From assembly GCA_030149295.1 (NCBI GenBank), contig JASBRV010000072.1:1-64000 (forward strand): a DNA stretch of 64,000 bases, written 5' to 3'. Under the pieces are notes generated by a model. The model did not search any database, was not told the DNA's origin, and worked only from the letters and a program-made list of their open reading frames with translations. The translations under genes and the position numbers were made by a program. This DNA is from Bacteriovoracales bacterium (GTDB lineage Bacteria; Bdellovibrionota; Bacteriovoracia; Bacteriovoracales; Bacteriovoracaceae). Below are positions 18,083 to 25,885 of the stretch, piece after piece; position 1 is the stretch's first letter, and the number at the start of each line of letters is the position of its first letter.

Positions 18083-18637
18083 TTAAAGGCGCTCAAGGCA
18101 GATTTTTAGACTCTTTGAAAAAGCAACTTGAATCGCCCTTGTAACCATTCGCTTTAGAGCGTCATCCGTTGCCCCAACAGACTTATTAAGTCCTTCTGAA
18201 AAGGCAGTGGAGTCACAATAAACCTTACCTGCCTCAGCATGTAGGGCAACCTCAACTCTAATCTTCTCTTCAACATTAAACATATTAGAGGTAAAAGTCT
18301 TCTCCACCTTAGTAAGCTTTAAAATAAGGCCTAGTTTATCCTTGGAGGCATTATTTTGAATGCGATAAAGTTCTCTTAAATGAGGCTCTAACCTCTGCAG
18401 ATCAACCCTAGATTCAAAGGTCACCGTTTTTCCTGGAAATCCAACCATCGGAAGATCCTGATCACTGATATTGTCACGATTATCAACGAGAGAAAGCTCT
18501 ACCGCTTTAAAGTCAATATCAATAGTCTGTGGCTTTTCCTTAAATATCTTGTCGATATTAGTCGAAGCACAACTTGAAAGAAAAATAAGAATGATGAAGA
18601 GGGAAATTGAATGGATCGTTTTCATATAGTTGATCAT
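18083..18637 (-). CDS. Lipoprotein of unknown function
   Basis: A 184-residue lipoprotein. The signal segment ISLFIILIFLSSCAST places the lipidated cysteine at residue 23 from the first ATG; an internal ATG at 18625 (residue 5) would also give a standard signal, and neither has a clear Shine-Dalgarno. The mature part has alternating strands and ends with a helical repeat-free segment containing two cysteines (YCDST and KICLE) that could pair in the periplasm. No family recognised. It forms a two-gene unit with the 17565-18080 gene and lies downstream of the cold-shock gene, from which it is separated by a strong terminator. Confidence 0.7.
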   Translation of the reverse strand: MINYMKTIHSISLFIILIFLSSCASTNIDKIFKEKPQTIDIDFKAVELSLVDNRDNISDQDLPMVGFPGKTVTFESRVDLQRLEPHLRELYRIQNNASKDKLGLILKLTKVEKTFTSNMFNVEEKIRVEVALHAEAGKVYCDSTAFSEGLNKSVGATDDALKRMVTRAIQVAFSKSLKICLERL

Positions 18638-18653
18638 AGCGAAAACGAAGGCG

Positions 18654-18681
18654 AAAAAAAAGGGGAGCTTGAAGCTCCCCT
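18654..18681 (-). terminator. Intrinsic terminator of the cold-shock gene
   Basis: On the minus strand AGGGGAGCTT pairs with AAGCTCCCCT with a minimal loop, followed directly by eight T residues. It starts 7 bases after the cold-shock stop codon. This is the clearest intrinsic terminator in the window. Confidence 0.9.
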
Positions 18682-18688
18682 CTTGGAC

Positions 18689-18886
18689 TTAAACTTTTTG
18701 GACTTGAACCGCACAAGGACCTTTTTGCCCTTCGCCGATTTCATATGAAACTTTATCACCGTCTCTTAACATTTCATTGTTAAGAACACCTGAGATGTGA
18801 ACAAAGAGGTCCTTTGCGCCATCGTCGGGAGTGATAAATCCGAAACCTTTCACTTCATCAAAAAACTTTACTGTACCTGCACTCAT
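18689..18886 (-). CDS. CspA-family cold-shock protein
   Basis: A 65-residue single cold-shock domain of normal family length. RNP1 is KGFGFI (residues 13-18) and RNP2 is LFVHI (27-31), with the usual GTVKFFDEVKG start and a C-terminal AVQVQKV. It binds single-stranded RNA and DNA and melts mRNA structure. AGGAG lies 5 bases before the ATG. A promoter candidate at 18960-18987 gives a leader of roughly 65 bases, shorter than the long thermosensor leader of E. coli cspA. Confidence 0.95.
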   Translation of the reverse strand: MSAGTVKFFDEVKGFGFITPDDGAKDLFVHISGVLNNEMLRDGDKVSYEIGEGQKGPCAVQVQKV

Positions 18887-18959
18887 AAATACTCCTATGA
18901 GGAATGGGCGATATGGTGTTTGCCACCAATCGCGCGAAAAATAAAAATTTGAAATTGGG

Positions 18960-18987
18960 ATTATTCAGAAAATAAGGACAACTTCAA
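18960..18987 (-). promoter_or_regulatory. Candidate promoter of the cold-shock gene
   Basis: On the minus strand TTGAAG (18987-18982) and AATAAT (18965-18960) are separated by 16 bases, about 75 bases before the cold-shock ATG. The rest of the 232-base gap to the phosphatase gene shows no other feature I can support. Confidence 0.45.
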
Positions 18988-19118
18988 AACCCTAGCTTAA
19001 CACGACGTTTCACCAAAAGCAAAGAAATACGGATTTTTCTTCGACCACGCCCATTTCATCTTGGAAAAGTGTTCACACTTGCGATAGCGTTTCTTGTTCC
19101 ACAGGAAAAGGAGAATCC

Positions 19119-19784
19119 ATGAAACAAGTAGTCATAACTCTATTACTTACGCTTTTTACCTCTGTAGCTATTGCTGGTGGTACTGGTAGCGGCGATATTG
19201 ACCCAGGTATTGATTTTCTCTCTAAGGCTGAAATTAGGGCTCTTCTAGGAGATTACCCGGCCCTAGGGACCCAAGCCGGCCAAAAAGATCTCGATATTCT
19301 CTTGGAGTATCAAGCAAAGAGAACTCCAGAAGATTGCGCCTATGCTGCTAGCCAAGAGAGCATTAGCCTAGAAAGTCTCTTTGTTAAAAACAATGGTCCA
19401 TTAACGAAAAGAGAAGCCAAAAGACTCAAATTTAGAATGGCCTTTGTATATGCTGAAGCAGGCTACAATATTCTCAAAGCAAAGAAGCTTTATGATCGTC
19501 CTCGTCCCTACGACAGTCATCCAGAACTTGACCCTTGCATCCCAAAAGAAACTTCAATGTCCTACCCAAGTGGACACACGACTCTCGGTCAAGTGCTAGG
19601 AAGAACTCTTTCAGAAATTTATCCTGAACGCGCGGAAGCTTTTATGAAACGTGCTGATGAAATCTCCAAAAACCGTATTATTGGAGGCGTTCACTACCCT
19701 TCTGATGTCGCCGCCGGAAAAATTCTCGGTGATGAAATCGCAGACATCGTCATCAAAAGCAAAAACTTCGATTCCCTTCGCTAA
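19119..19784 (+). CDS. Exported PAP2-superfamily acid phosphatase (class A type)
   Basis: A 221-residue secreted phosphatase. The signal peptide (residues 1-19, ending VAIA) is followed by a class A non-specific acid phosphatase core: KKLYDRPRP (122-130), SYPSGHTT with PSGH at 150-153, and NRIIGGVHYPSD (185-196) with the catalytic histidines His153 and His192. The third motif reads KNR where many homologues have SR. The protein should hydrolyse phosphate monoesters in the periplasm through a phospho-histidine. AAGGAG lies upstream of the ATG. A 48-bp palindrome starts 3 bases after its stop codon. Confidence 0.88.
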   Translation: MKQVVITLLLTLFTSVAIAGGTGSGDIDPGIDFLSKAEIRALLGDYPALGTQAGQKDLDILLEYQAKRTPEDCAYAASQESISLESLFVKNNGPLTKREAKRLKFRMAFVYAEAGYNILKAKKLYDRPRPYDSHPELDPCIPKETSMSYPSGHTTLGQVLGRTLSEIYPERAEAFMKRADEISKNRIIGGVHYPSDVAAGKILGDEIADIVIKSKNFDSLR

Positions 19785-19787
19785 AAA

Positions 19788-19835
19788 GTGCGTGATACCT
19801 TTTCCGCGCTTCGCGCCGGAAAAGGTATCACGCAC
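19788..19835. repeat. 48-bp palindromic repeat, copy A
   Basis: Two perfect 19-base arms (GTGCGTGATACCTTTTCCG and its reverse complement) flank a 10-base centre CGCTTCGCGC. It begins 3 bases after the phosphatase stop codon. The outer 16 bases of each arm are identical to copy B at 20498-20545. There is no T-run, so it is not a standard terminator. Confidence 0.9.
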
Positions 19836-19934
19836 CAATAATTATCCAATAAAAGACAAAGTCCCAGCCTTACCAATTCTCATTCAGCACACGAAGAAAT
19901 TCTTCTTTTTCTTCAAGTATGGGATAGCGGAGTT

Positions 19935-20474
19935 CTACTTGGGGCATTTGAGAAGACTAAAAAAATTCTTTTCTTTTTGGCCAATAAAAAGACCATATTT
20001 CTTTTTTATATAAAGCCATTTGTTCATATATCGACAAGCGTAAAGGCGATCCATTGGCATCCAAGTGAGCGGTGTTTGTGCCCCTTTACTACGGTTATAT
20101 TTAAGATTGGTGACCACCAGATTTTCAGGATCATTGGCAAACTCTTCTCTCCTTTTAGGATTCCAGTTGGCTGCCCCACTTTCCCAGGCATGCTTGAGAG
20201 GAACAATATGGTCAATATCAATTTGAGAAGCCTTCATTAAAACCTCATTGTAATAGAAATCGTCCCACTGCCCGCTATCAACGGTGCACTTCTTACCAGA
20301 TTTTCGCACTCGAAAGGAGACGGGGACCTTTGAGCGGGCCATCAGAACCTCAGCCCTAGTATTTCGGCAGTCTTTGTCTTTATCAGCCCAATGCTTAAAA
20401 GCCTTCCTCTTATAGTCTCCAGCCTCAAGCTGCAAGCTCAGGAAAATAAATAATATCGAGGTTAAATAGCGCAT
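19935..20474 (-). CDS. Exported HNH endonuclease (DUF1524/GmrSD C-terminal type)
   Basis: A 179-residue secreted nuclease. Residues 1-18 are a signal peptide. The HNH core is IDIDHIVPLKHAWESGA (Asp88-His89), then RREEFANDPENLVVT with Asn118, and KYNRSKGAQTPLTW with Asn127 and the closing Lys. This arrangement is that of the DUF1524-type HNH family, frequent in exported nucleases. Cys36, Cys63 and two later cysteines could form disulphides, fitting the periplasmic destination. The likely role is extracellular or periplasmic DNA degradation for nutrient use. The gene sits alone between two nearly identical 48-bp palindromes. Confidence 0.88.
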   Translation of the reverse strand: MRYLTSILFIFLSLQLEAGDYKRKAFKHWADKDKDCRNTRAEVLMARSKVPVSFRVRKSGKKCTVDSGQWDDFYYNEVLMKASQIDIDHIVPLKHAWESGAANWNPKRREEFANDPENLVVTNLKYNRSKGAQTPLTWMPMDRLYACRYMNKWLYIKKKYGLFIGQKEKNFFSLLKCPK

Positions 20475-20497
20475 ATTTTCTCATTATACCCCAAAAA

Positions 20498-20545
20498 GTG
20501 CGTGATACCTTTTACGGCGCGGAGCCCGTAAAAGGTATCACGCAC
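20498..20545. repeat. 48-bp palindromic repeat, copy B
   Basis: Arms of 20 bases (GTGCGTGATACCTTTTACGG and complement) flank a short GC-rich centre. Compared with copy A the outer 16 bases are unchanged, while position 17 differs as A-T instead of C-G on both arms, so pairing is preserved. It lies just upstream of the nuclease start codon and before a run of eight G residues at 20555-20562. Confidence 0.9.
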
Positions 20546-20595
20546 TATTTTACAGGGGGGGGCCTATTTTGGTTAATAAGTGTTAGAACTAGGGC

Positions 20596-20991
20596 ATGAA
20601 AACACCTTTTAGCGTCTCAAAGAAAAATGCCCTCGTTCCTACCCTTTACTTAGGAAATCTAAGTTACAAGCTAAATGAACAAGGTCTTCAAAAGTTTCTC
20701 AGCACTTACGGAAAAGTGACTTACCTTTTCATGCCAAAAGAAAAGCATACGAAAAAAAGCAAAGGCATCGCTTTCGTTCAGTATTCCAAAAAAGAAGAGT
20801 TTGAAAGAGCACTCAAGATTCTCAATGGTAAAGACTATATGGGTAGAACCCTAAAAGCCAGCAAGGCCATTGAAAATGAGTCCATGCCTTTTTCCTCTGA
20901 AGAAATGAGAAAAGAAGTGAAGGCCATCCCTACGACGAAGAAAAAGAAAATGAAAAAAGGATTAGCCCTTTTAGAAAGTATCCGCTCTTAA
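20596..20991 (+). CDS. RRM-type RNA-binding protein
   Basis: A 131-residue protein with one RNA recognition motif: RNP2 is LYLGNL (17-22) and RNP1 is KGIAFVQY (56-63), in the beta-alpha-beta-beta-alpha-beta order. The tail (about 105-131) is lysine-rich (TTKKKKMKKG), typical of bacterial glycine-poor RBPs. It would bind single-stranded RNA, perhaps as a chaperone. No strong Shine-Dalgarno precedes the ATG. It converges with the gene at 20995. Confidence 0.85.
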   Translation: MKTPFSVSKKNALVPTLYLGNLSYKLNEQGLQKFLSTYGKVTYLFMPKEKHTKKSKGIAFVQYSKKEEFERALKILNGKDYMGRTLKASKAIENESMPFSSEEMRKEVKAIPTTKKKKMKKGLALLESIRS

Positions 20992-20994
20992 GCA

Positions 20995-21480
20995 TTATTT
21001 TAAATTTTTTCTTAATTCTCTAAAAAAAGATTTCTCAAATTGTCGAAAGACCAGCCGAGAAATAAAGCTACTCCCCTCGGCATCGTAAAGACCATCCCAA
21101 ATAAGCAAAGAACCTTCACCATTTGGAATAAGGGTAATCGTTGCACCACCAGTGAAAGGATGATCCCGGTCCTCCGCTAAGTAAGAAAAAACGTAGCGAG
21201 AAGTATCGACACTGAGCCGGTACCGGTAGGTTGGATTTCCCAATCCAAATTGATAAGTGACTTCAATAAAGCCATTATGATTTAAGCCTTCGCCACTAAC
21301 AGAGGAACTTGAAGGCCACAGCCATGATCCCTCTGAATCATTCATCGCTTGTGCTAATTCTTGCCATAATACCTCTACAGAGTGATCCGAAGAAATCTCA
21401 TGACGAAACTCGATCATTCGCGCTTGTAAGCTAGACTGAAGACAAAAAGATAAGAAAAATAAAAGGACTCCTATTCTCAC
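20995..21480 (-). CDS. Exported SRPBCC/START-fold protein
   Basis: A 161-residue protein with a signal peptide (residues 1-19, ending LQA). The mature part reads like a polyketide-cyclase/SRPBCC fold: an early HEISSDHSVEVLWQELAQ helix, strands around YRYRLSVDTSRYVFSYLAEDRDHPF, and a terminal helix SRLVFRQFEKSFFRELRKNL. Such folds bind hydrophobic ligands in a central cavity. The assignment rests on the order of elements and not on a catalytic motif. It lies 9 bases after the flavoprotein gene and may be its operon partner. Confidence 0.65.
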   Translation of the reverse strand: MRIGVLLFFLSFCLQSSLQARMIEFRHEISSDHSVEVLWQELAQAMNDSEGSWLWPSSSSVSGEGLNHNGFIEVTYQFGLGNPTYRYRLSVDTSRYVFSYLAEDRDHPFTGGATITLIPNGEGSLLIWDGLYDAEGSSFISRLVFRQFEKSFFRELRKNLK

Positions 21481-21489
21481 GAGCGCACC

Positions 21490-22701
21490 TTAACTGAGAT
21501 TCTGTTTCTTTTCAATATCTTGGCAAGCAACAAAAGCACTCGAAAAACATCCCTGTAAAAGATAGCCACCTGTAGGAGCTTCATAATCGAGCATCTCTCC
21601 TACTGCATAGAGGCCTTGTATCTCTTTAAACTCAAAAGAATCAGTCAGTTGGGTGAAGCAAACCCCTCCCGAAGTCGAAATCGCCTCATCAATTGGACGA
21701 ATTCCAGAAACGTTAATCTGAAGTCGCTTTAATGAAGCTGCAATGACCTTGGGTTCATCTAAATTTCTGACGACTTCTTTCACTAAAGTAAAGGTGTGTT
21801 GATCGAGCTTTAATGACTTCCTTAAGAAGTTACTAAGAGAGGTCTTTTTATTTTTCTTCTTCAACCTTTCAATAATAGTCTCTTTTGAAAGTGCAGGTAA
21901 AAGATCGATTTCTATCTGAGCACTCCCTTCTTGCAAAAAATGATCACGGATTAAACTTGAAAGAGCATAAACGAGCCCTCCTTCTATTCCATAAGGAGTT
22001 AACATAAGGTCTCCCTTAGCACTCTTTCCTTGAAAATGGATTTCAACATGTTTGATAGGAGCTCGATCAATTTTCTCCTTAAAATAGTCCGACCAAGAAA
22101 CCTCAAAGCCACAATTCATAGGAAGGAAATCTTTAACGAGGACTCCTTGATTCTCTAAAAGGTCTTTCCATAGGCCATCGGAGCCCGTTTTTCTCCAACT
22201 CGCACCACCAAGGGCAAGAATCACAAAATCTGCTTGAGTGGTGAAAGGGTCTGTGCCTTCTTTTTCAAAGGTTAAGACTTTATCTGAATTAATTGCCACC
22301 AGGCGATGTTTTAAATAAAGGTTAAAACCCTCGTATGATTTTAAGAGTTCAGTCCATTGTATTAGTACCTTGCCAGCGCTCATCTCCACTGGGAAGACCC
22401 GCCCACTAGAACCAACAAACGTCTCGGTACCAATATCATTGAGCCAATTACGTAAGTCTTGTGGACTAAATTCCTTAAGAAGTCTTAAAAAGAGTACTTC
22501 ATCTTTTCCATAGCGTTTAGAAAAAGTGTCCACATCTTCTGAGTGAGTAAGATTGAGTCCTCCGTTTCCCGCAATAAGAAACTTCTTAGCTAGACCTGAT
22601 GAGTGATCAAATAGATCAACGGCAAAACCCGCTTTTAATAGAAGATAGGCACTAAAAAGGCCGGCAGGCCCCCCACCAACAATGATCACTTTTTTATCCA
22701 T
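21490..22701 (-). CDS. HI0933-family NAD(P)/FAD-dependent oxidoreductase
   Basis: A 403-residue flavoprotein of the HI0933/BaiN-like family. The FAD-binding motif GGGPAG is at 9-14, followed by KKFLIAGNGGLNLTHS, a family signature, GGASWRKTGSDG near the middle, TSGGVCF, and the C-terminal GLYAVGEMLDYEAPTGGYLLQGCF that closes the FAD site. The length is typical of the TIGR03862-like subgroup. Its reaction is not known in most bacteria; one relative reduces bile-acid intermediates. It begins 42 bases after the DoxX gene stop on the same strand, so it may belong to that operon. Confidence 0.85.
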   Translation of the reverse strand: MDKKVIIVGGGPAGLFSAYLLLKAGFAVDLFDHSSGLAKKFLIAGNGGLNLTHSEDVDTFSKRYGKDEVLFLRLLKEFSPQDLRNWLNDIGTETFVGSSGRVFPVEMSAGKVLIQWTELLKSYEGFNLYLKHRLVAINSDKVLTFEKEGTDPFTTQADFVILALGGASWRKTGSDGLWKDLLENQGVLVKDFLPMNCGFEVSWSDYFKEKIDRAPIKHVEIHFQGKSAKGDLMLTPYGIEGGLVYALSSLIRDHFLQEGSAQIEIDLLPALSKETIIERLKKKNKKTSLSNFLRKSLKLDQHTFTLVKEVVRNLDEPKVIAASLKRLQINVSGIRPIDEAISTSGGVCFTQLTDSFEFKEIQGLYAVGEMLDYEAPTGGYLLQGCFSSAFVACQDIEKKQNLS

Positions 22702-22743
22702 GAATTCAATTTAGCAGATTCGTTGAGTTTCTACTAGAAGCCC

Positions 22744-23094
22744 CTATACTCTTTTAGCGATAAAGAAAGCCCAAGTGATAAAGACGCCTTGAAAAAGTGT
22801 TCTTCCCCACAATAAGATGGGAGAGGAAATACCAAACATCGGTATATTATTCATAGAAACATGAATATGAGCAGGAAGAATGGCAACAAAGTACGCCGCA
22901 CATAAAAAACCTGTGACCTTTCTTGTATGACTGAAAGCCAAGCCACCACTTAAAAGCAGCTCTATAAATCCCGTTAAAATGACCACCTCAAAGTGCATTG
23001 GTATACAAGGTGGCATTGCAACCAAAAAAAGCTGAGGAAGAAATAAATGAAAAAGACCAGCAATAAAGAGGATTAGTGCTAAAGGAAAATGCAT
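22744..23094 (-). CDS. DoxX-like four-helix membrane protein
   Basis: A 116-residue inner-membrane protein with four hydrophobic segments (about 4-22, 33-52, 60-78, 92-112). The segment FVAILPAHIHVSMNN corresponds to the PANI/PAHI turn of DoxX-family proteins. DoxX-like proteins are linked to thiosulphate oxidation, redox balance or superoxide handling, but no common reaction is proven. The ATG overlaps the previous stop codon (TAATG), so translation is coupled to the 23094-23630 gene, and the DCC thiol-oxidoreductase-like gene lies just upstream, as is common for DoxX neighbours. Confidence 0.75.
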   Translation of the reverse strand: MHFPLALILFIAGLFHLFLPQLFLVAMPPCIPMHFEVVILTGFIELLLSGGLAFSHTRKVTGFLCAAYFVAILPAHIHVSMNNIPMFGISSPILLWGRTLFQGVFITWAFFIAKRV

Positions 23095-23630
23095 TAGAAA
23101 GAGAGCCTCCTCTTAGCGCCCAATTCATTCCATTCATCAAGCTGAGTTTCTGAATAAGGAAAAACATTTCCAAGCTTATCGTGAGAAATCCATTGCAAAA
23201 CCTTTTTGATATTAGCAGGGTGCTGAAAGAGAAATTCTTTCACATATTCTTCTTTTAATAAATCCTCACTCCGGGATTCTGCCAAAACTAAGAGAGCTTG
23301 AGTGGGTGTACAAAAAGTATGGGTATTATTTTGAATGATTTCAAAAACCTTGTCGGCAGGATTACAACCAAGAGTGTGAGAAGGCTTGGCAAATTGATAT
23401 TTTTCACCACCAGGAGAAGTAAAGGAGCGAGAACCTTTGATCGTGAATCCCTTTTTCCTCATGGCCTTCGTCATCAGATTTCTCGTGTGCCCATCAATGA
23501 TATCAAAATCACATTGGGTAAAAAGTATGTCGTCAAAGAGAGTTATCAAGGAGCAGCCCCTGGACTCTATCTGAGTTGAGCGAATTCCTAAGGAGTCCAA
23601 AATGGGAATAATTTCTAATTCTTTTTCCAT
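23094..23630 (-). CDS. Hypothetical cytosolic protein in a DCC-DoxX operon
   Basis: A 178-residue protein that I do not recognise. It has no signal or membrane segment. Visible landmarks are four to five cysteines or histidines in non-motif positions, a basic middle (KAMRKKGFTIKGSRSF) and a helical C-terminus rich in Trp and acidic residues. The gene lies 6 bases after the DCC gene and shares one base with the next gene stop, so the three are one transcript. Confidence 0.6.
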   Translation of the reverse strand: MEKELEIIPILDSLGIRSTQIESRGCSLITLFDDILFTQCDFDIIDGHTRNLMTKAMRKKGFTIKGSRSFTSPGGEKYQFAKPSHTLGCNPADKVFEIIQNNTHTFCTPTQALLVLAESRSEDLLKEEYVKEFLFQHPANIKKVLQWISHDKLGNVFPYSETQLDEWNELGAKRRLSF

Positions 23631-23636
23631 GGATCA

Positions 23637-24029
23637 CTATTCTCTAAGTGGTGAGGAACATACGCCGTCTTCACAATCACGTTTAGGAAGCCTAGGTCTA
23701 ATATAGTGAGCGAAAATATTGTAGCTAGGTCTTAATAACTTTTTAAAAAGCTCATGGCTAAGTACAGGTGTGAGTTTGTCATATGGAGGCACTCTCTTCC
23801 AAACTTCAGCGAAAGTATCGACACCCTTATAGATTTCTCCCGACTCACTTTTGGAATGAATATGGAGTTCTACTTCTTTAGGGTCAAGACCATGATCTTC
23901 AGCGCGAAAAAGAGGCGATGAAATGTCAATAAATTCCAATTTTGAATGAACGTCCTGATTCTTGTACCTCATCATCTCGCGATGACATACTACGCAGGCT
24001 CCATCGTAAAAAATGGTGAGTTTTTCCAT
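23637..24029 (-). CDS. DCC-family (DUF393) thiol-disulphide oxidoreductase-like protein
   Basis: From ATG 24029 the protein is 130 residues with the DUF393 signature at the N-terminus: LTIFYDGACVVCHREM, a DG-A-C-xx-C motif (Cys12/Cys15) in a thioredoxin-like fold. Cysteines at the C-terminal CEDGVC may form a second pair. A TTG 18 bases earlier is a poorer start. Family members are thought to be membrane-associated redox proteins and occur next to DoxX-like genes, as here. Its partner may be the membrane protein encoded two genes downstream. Confidence 0.75.
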   Translation of the reverse strand: MEKLTIFYDGACVVCHREMMRYKNQDVHSKLEFIDISSPLFRAEDHGLDPKEVELHIHSKSESGEIYKGVDTFAEVWKRVPPYDKLTPVLSHELFKKLLRPSYNIFAHYIRPRLPKRDCEDGVCSSPLRE

Positions 24030-24134
24030 GCCTATATGATAGTGCAAAATGCGAGGTCTTTAGGATAGAGTCTAGGCTAAAGTTGACGACTTAGCCATCT
24101 GTCTCAGTCTTTTCTAGCAATTTATGACAAATCG

Positions 24135-25466
24135 TTAGCGGCGACTTCCCCTTTTGATAGGTCTTTTCTTCTTTTTTGCCGTATGGGAGGAGCTTTTTTT
24201 CTTTGTTTTCTTACCCACTTTTTTAGTGCTTTTATTCGCGCGAGCTTTTTTTCGACTGGCAAGGTGCTTTTCTTTTGCTTCTTTTTTCAATTTCTCTTGA
24301 AGCTCCACATCCTCTTTAGTGTGTACGGTATGAAACTCATGATCACTGTCGAGTGGAATTTTAGATCGGATAGACTTCTCAATATTTTTTAAAAGCTTTA
24401 ATTCAGTGGGATCACAAAAGGAGATCGCCACCCCTTCTCTACCCGCCCGAGCCGTTCGTCCAATGCGGTGGACATAGCTTTCCGCATCTTCGGGCAAATT
24501 ATAATTAATGACATGGGAGACGCCATCAATATCAATTCCTCTCGCGGCAATATCACTAGCGACGAGAACCTTGGCCTTTCCACTTTTAAAATCTTTTATA
24601 GCGCGGTCTCTTTGCCCCTGTGATTTATTTCCATGAATCGCGACGGCTTCAATCCCATCTTTTAAAAGTTCTTTAACAATGCGATCGGCACCGTGTTTGG
24701 TGCGTGAAAAAACGAGGGACTTCTCTATACTTTTCTTATGAATTTTAAAGAGGGATTTTAGGAGAGCAAACTTATCTTTTTTTGTGACCATAAGGACACT
24801 TTGTTGAATCTTCTCCACAGTCGTTGACTCCGGAGTGACTTCAACTTTAATTGGCTTTGTCAGAAGTGAGTCTGCAAGATTGGCAATAGTCTTTGGCATC
24901 GTTGCACTAAAGAGCATGGTTTGTCTTTTCTCTGGGAGACGAGCAATGATCTTCTTTATATCGTGAATAAATCCCATATCCAGCATTCGATCAGCTTCAT
25001 CCAAAACAAAAACATCCAATTGCTCAAAAGAAACGTAACCCTCATTCATTAAATCAAGAAGCCTACCGGGAGTTGCCACCAAAACGTCGCAACCTTTCTT
25101 CATCATTGTGATCTGGCCTTGCTTTCCTACTCCACCAAAAATCACACCGGAAAAAACGCCAGAGCCTTTACTATAAGAGCGAAAATTCTCACACACCTGA
25201 GAAGCAAGCTCTCGTGTAGGGGTCAAAACGAGAACACGCATATGTTTTGGCCGTGCCTTAGTTTTGTCCTTTGCCAGTTTATTGATGATAGGCCAAGCAA
25301 AAGCAGCCGTCTTTCCCGTGCCTGTTTGAGCAACCCCTAGTAAATCCTTACCTTTGAGGAGGACAGGAACCGCTTGTTCCTGGATAGGGGTAGGAGACTG
25401 ATATCCTTTAGCCTCGATGGCCTTTAGGAGATCATTATTAAGATTCAGTGTTTTAAAAGAAGACAT
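24135..25466 (-). CDS. rhlE: DEAD-box RNA helicase, RhlE type
   Basis: From ATG 25466 the protein is 443 residues. The Q motif is TPIQEQA, motif I AQTGTGKT, Ia PTRELA, Ib TPGRL, motif II DEAD, III SAT, V ARGID and VI HRIGRTARAGR, giving a complete RecA1-RecA2 core. The C-terminal 65 residues are extremely lysine/arginine rich, as in RhlE, and will hold RNA. Function: RNA unwinding in ribosome assembly and mRNA turnover. The ATG 12 bases earlier gives only MCQA more. Neither has a Shine-Dalgarno, and the start codon sits in an inverted repeat (25464-25492). Confidence 0.93.
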   Translation of the reverse strand: MSSFKTLNLNNDLLKAIEAKGYQSPTPIQEQAVPVLLKGKDLLGVAQTGTGKTAAFAWPIINKLAKDKTKARPKHMRVLVLTPTRELASQVCENFRSYSKGSGVFSGVIFGGVGKQGQITMMKKGCDVLVATPGRLLDLMNEGYVSFEQLDVFVLDEADRMLDMGFIHDIKKIIARLPEKRQTMLFSATMPKTIANLADSLLTKPIKVEVTPESTTVEKIQQSVLMVTKKDKFALLKSLFKIHKKSIEKSLVFSRTKHGADRIVKELLKDGIEAVAIHGNKSQGQRDRAIKDFKSGKAKVLVASDIAARGIDIDGVSHVINYNLPEDAESYVHRIGRTARAGREGVAISFCDPTELKLLKNIEKSIRSKIPLDSDHEFHTVHTKEDVELQEKLKKEAKEKHLASRKKARANKSTKKVGKKTKKKSSSHTAKKKKRPIKRGSRR

Positions 25467-25492
25467 AGCTTGGCACATTCGTCCAAGCTATG
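25464..25492 (-). promoter_or_regulatory. Perfect 10-bp inverted repeat ending in the rhlE start codon
   Basis: CATAGCTTGG (25464-25473) and CCAAGCTATG (25483-25492) are perfect reverse complements around a 9-base loop. On the mRNA the 3' arm ends in the AUG at 25466 and the loop holds the alternative in-frame AUG at 25478. It could be a translational operator or a DNA-binding site. Confidence 0.6.
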
Positions 25493-25514
25493 GGTAAAGT
25501 CAATCTAATTGAAA

Positions 25515-25802
25515 TTAATGCAGTTGACTCATGATCGCCTTTTCCACCTCACCAATGAGACCATAAGCATTTTGTCCCTCTTTAGAGGCACGGACATCTT
25601 GCTTATTAGGCATGCGAAGTTCCATCGACACCCTCTGAGTCGCAGGACCTGAGGAAGACTTAGGGTTGATAATTTGAAAAGAAACGATGAGCTTTGTCGC
25701 TTTCTCATGAACCTTTAAAAGCTTGGTGGCTTTTTCGTTCACAAGACTTTCGATTGCTTCTGTTCTTTCAAGATTACCCCATTCAATGACCAAGCGTTCC
25801 AT
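25515..25802 (-). CDS. HPF/RaiA-like ribosome-associated protein (short form)
   Basis: From ATG 25802, which has AAAGGAGC 4 bases upstream, the protein is 95 residues. The pattern fits the short hibernation factor fold: an N-terminal strand (RLVIEWGNL), helix (ESLVNEKATKLLKV), strands VSFQIINP and VSMELRMPNK, and a final helix AYGLIGEVEKAIMSQL aligned with the AIDEAVDKLE helix of HPF. Family proteins bind the small-subunit decoding centre and silence or stabilise ribosomes. The resemblance is by element order; sequence identity looks low. Confidence 0.65.
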   Translation of the reverse strand: MERLVIEWGNLERTEAIESLVNEKATKLLKVHEKATKLIVSFQIINPKSSSGPATQRVSMELRMPNKQDVRASKEGQNAYGLIGEVEKAIMSQLH

Positions 25803-25885
25803 AAAAGCTCCTTTAAAAACGTGTTGAGGTATCATAAAGTCTTATTTGAACGAGAGTCAATCGTTATGCATTGTGAGGAAGTCCT

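Noticed and set aside
24075-24096. Hairpin GGCTAAAGT/ACTTAGCC after rhlE
   Set aside because: One bulged base and no T-run, so I do not call it a terminator.
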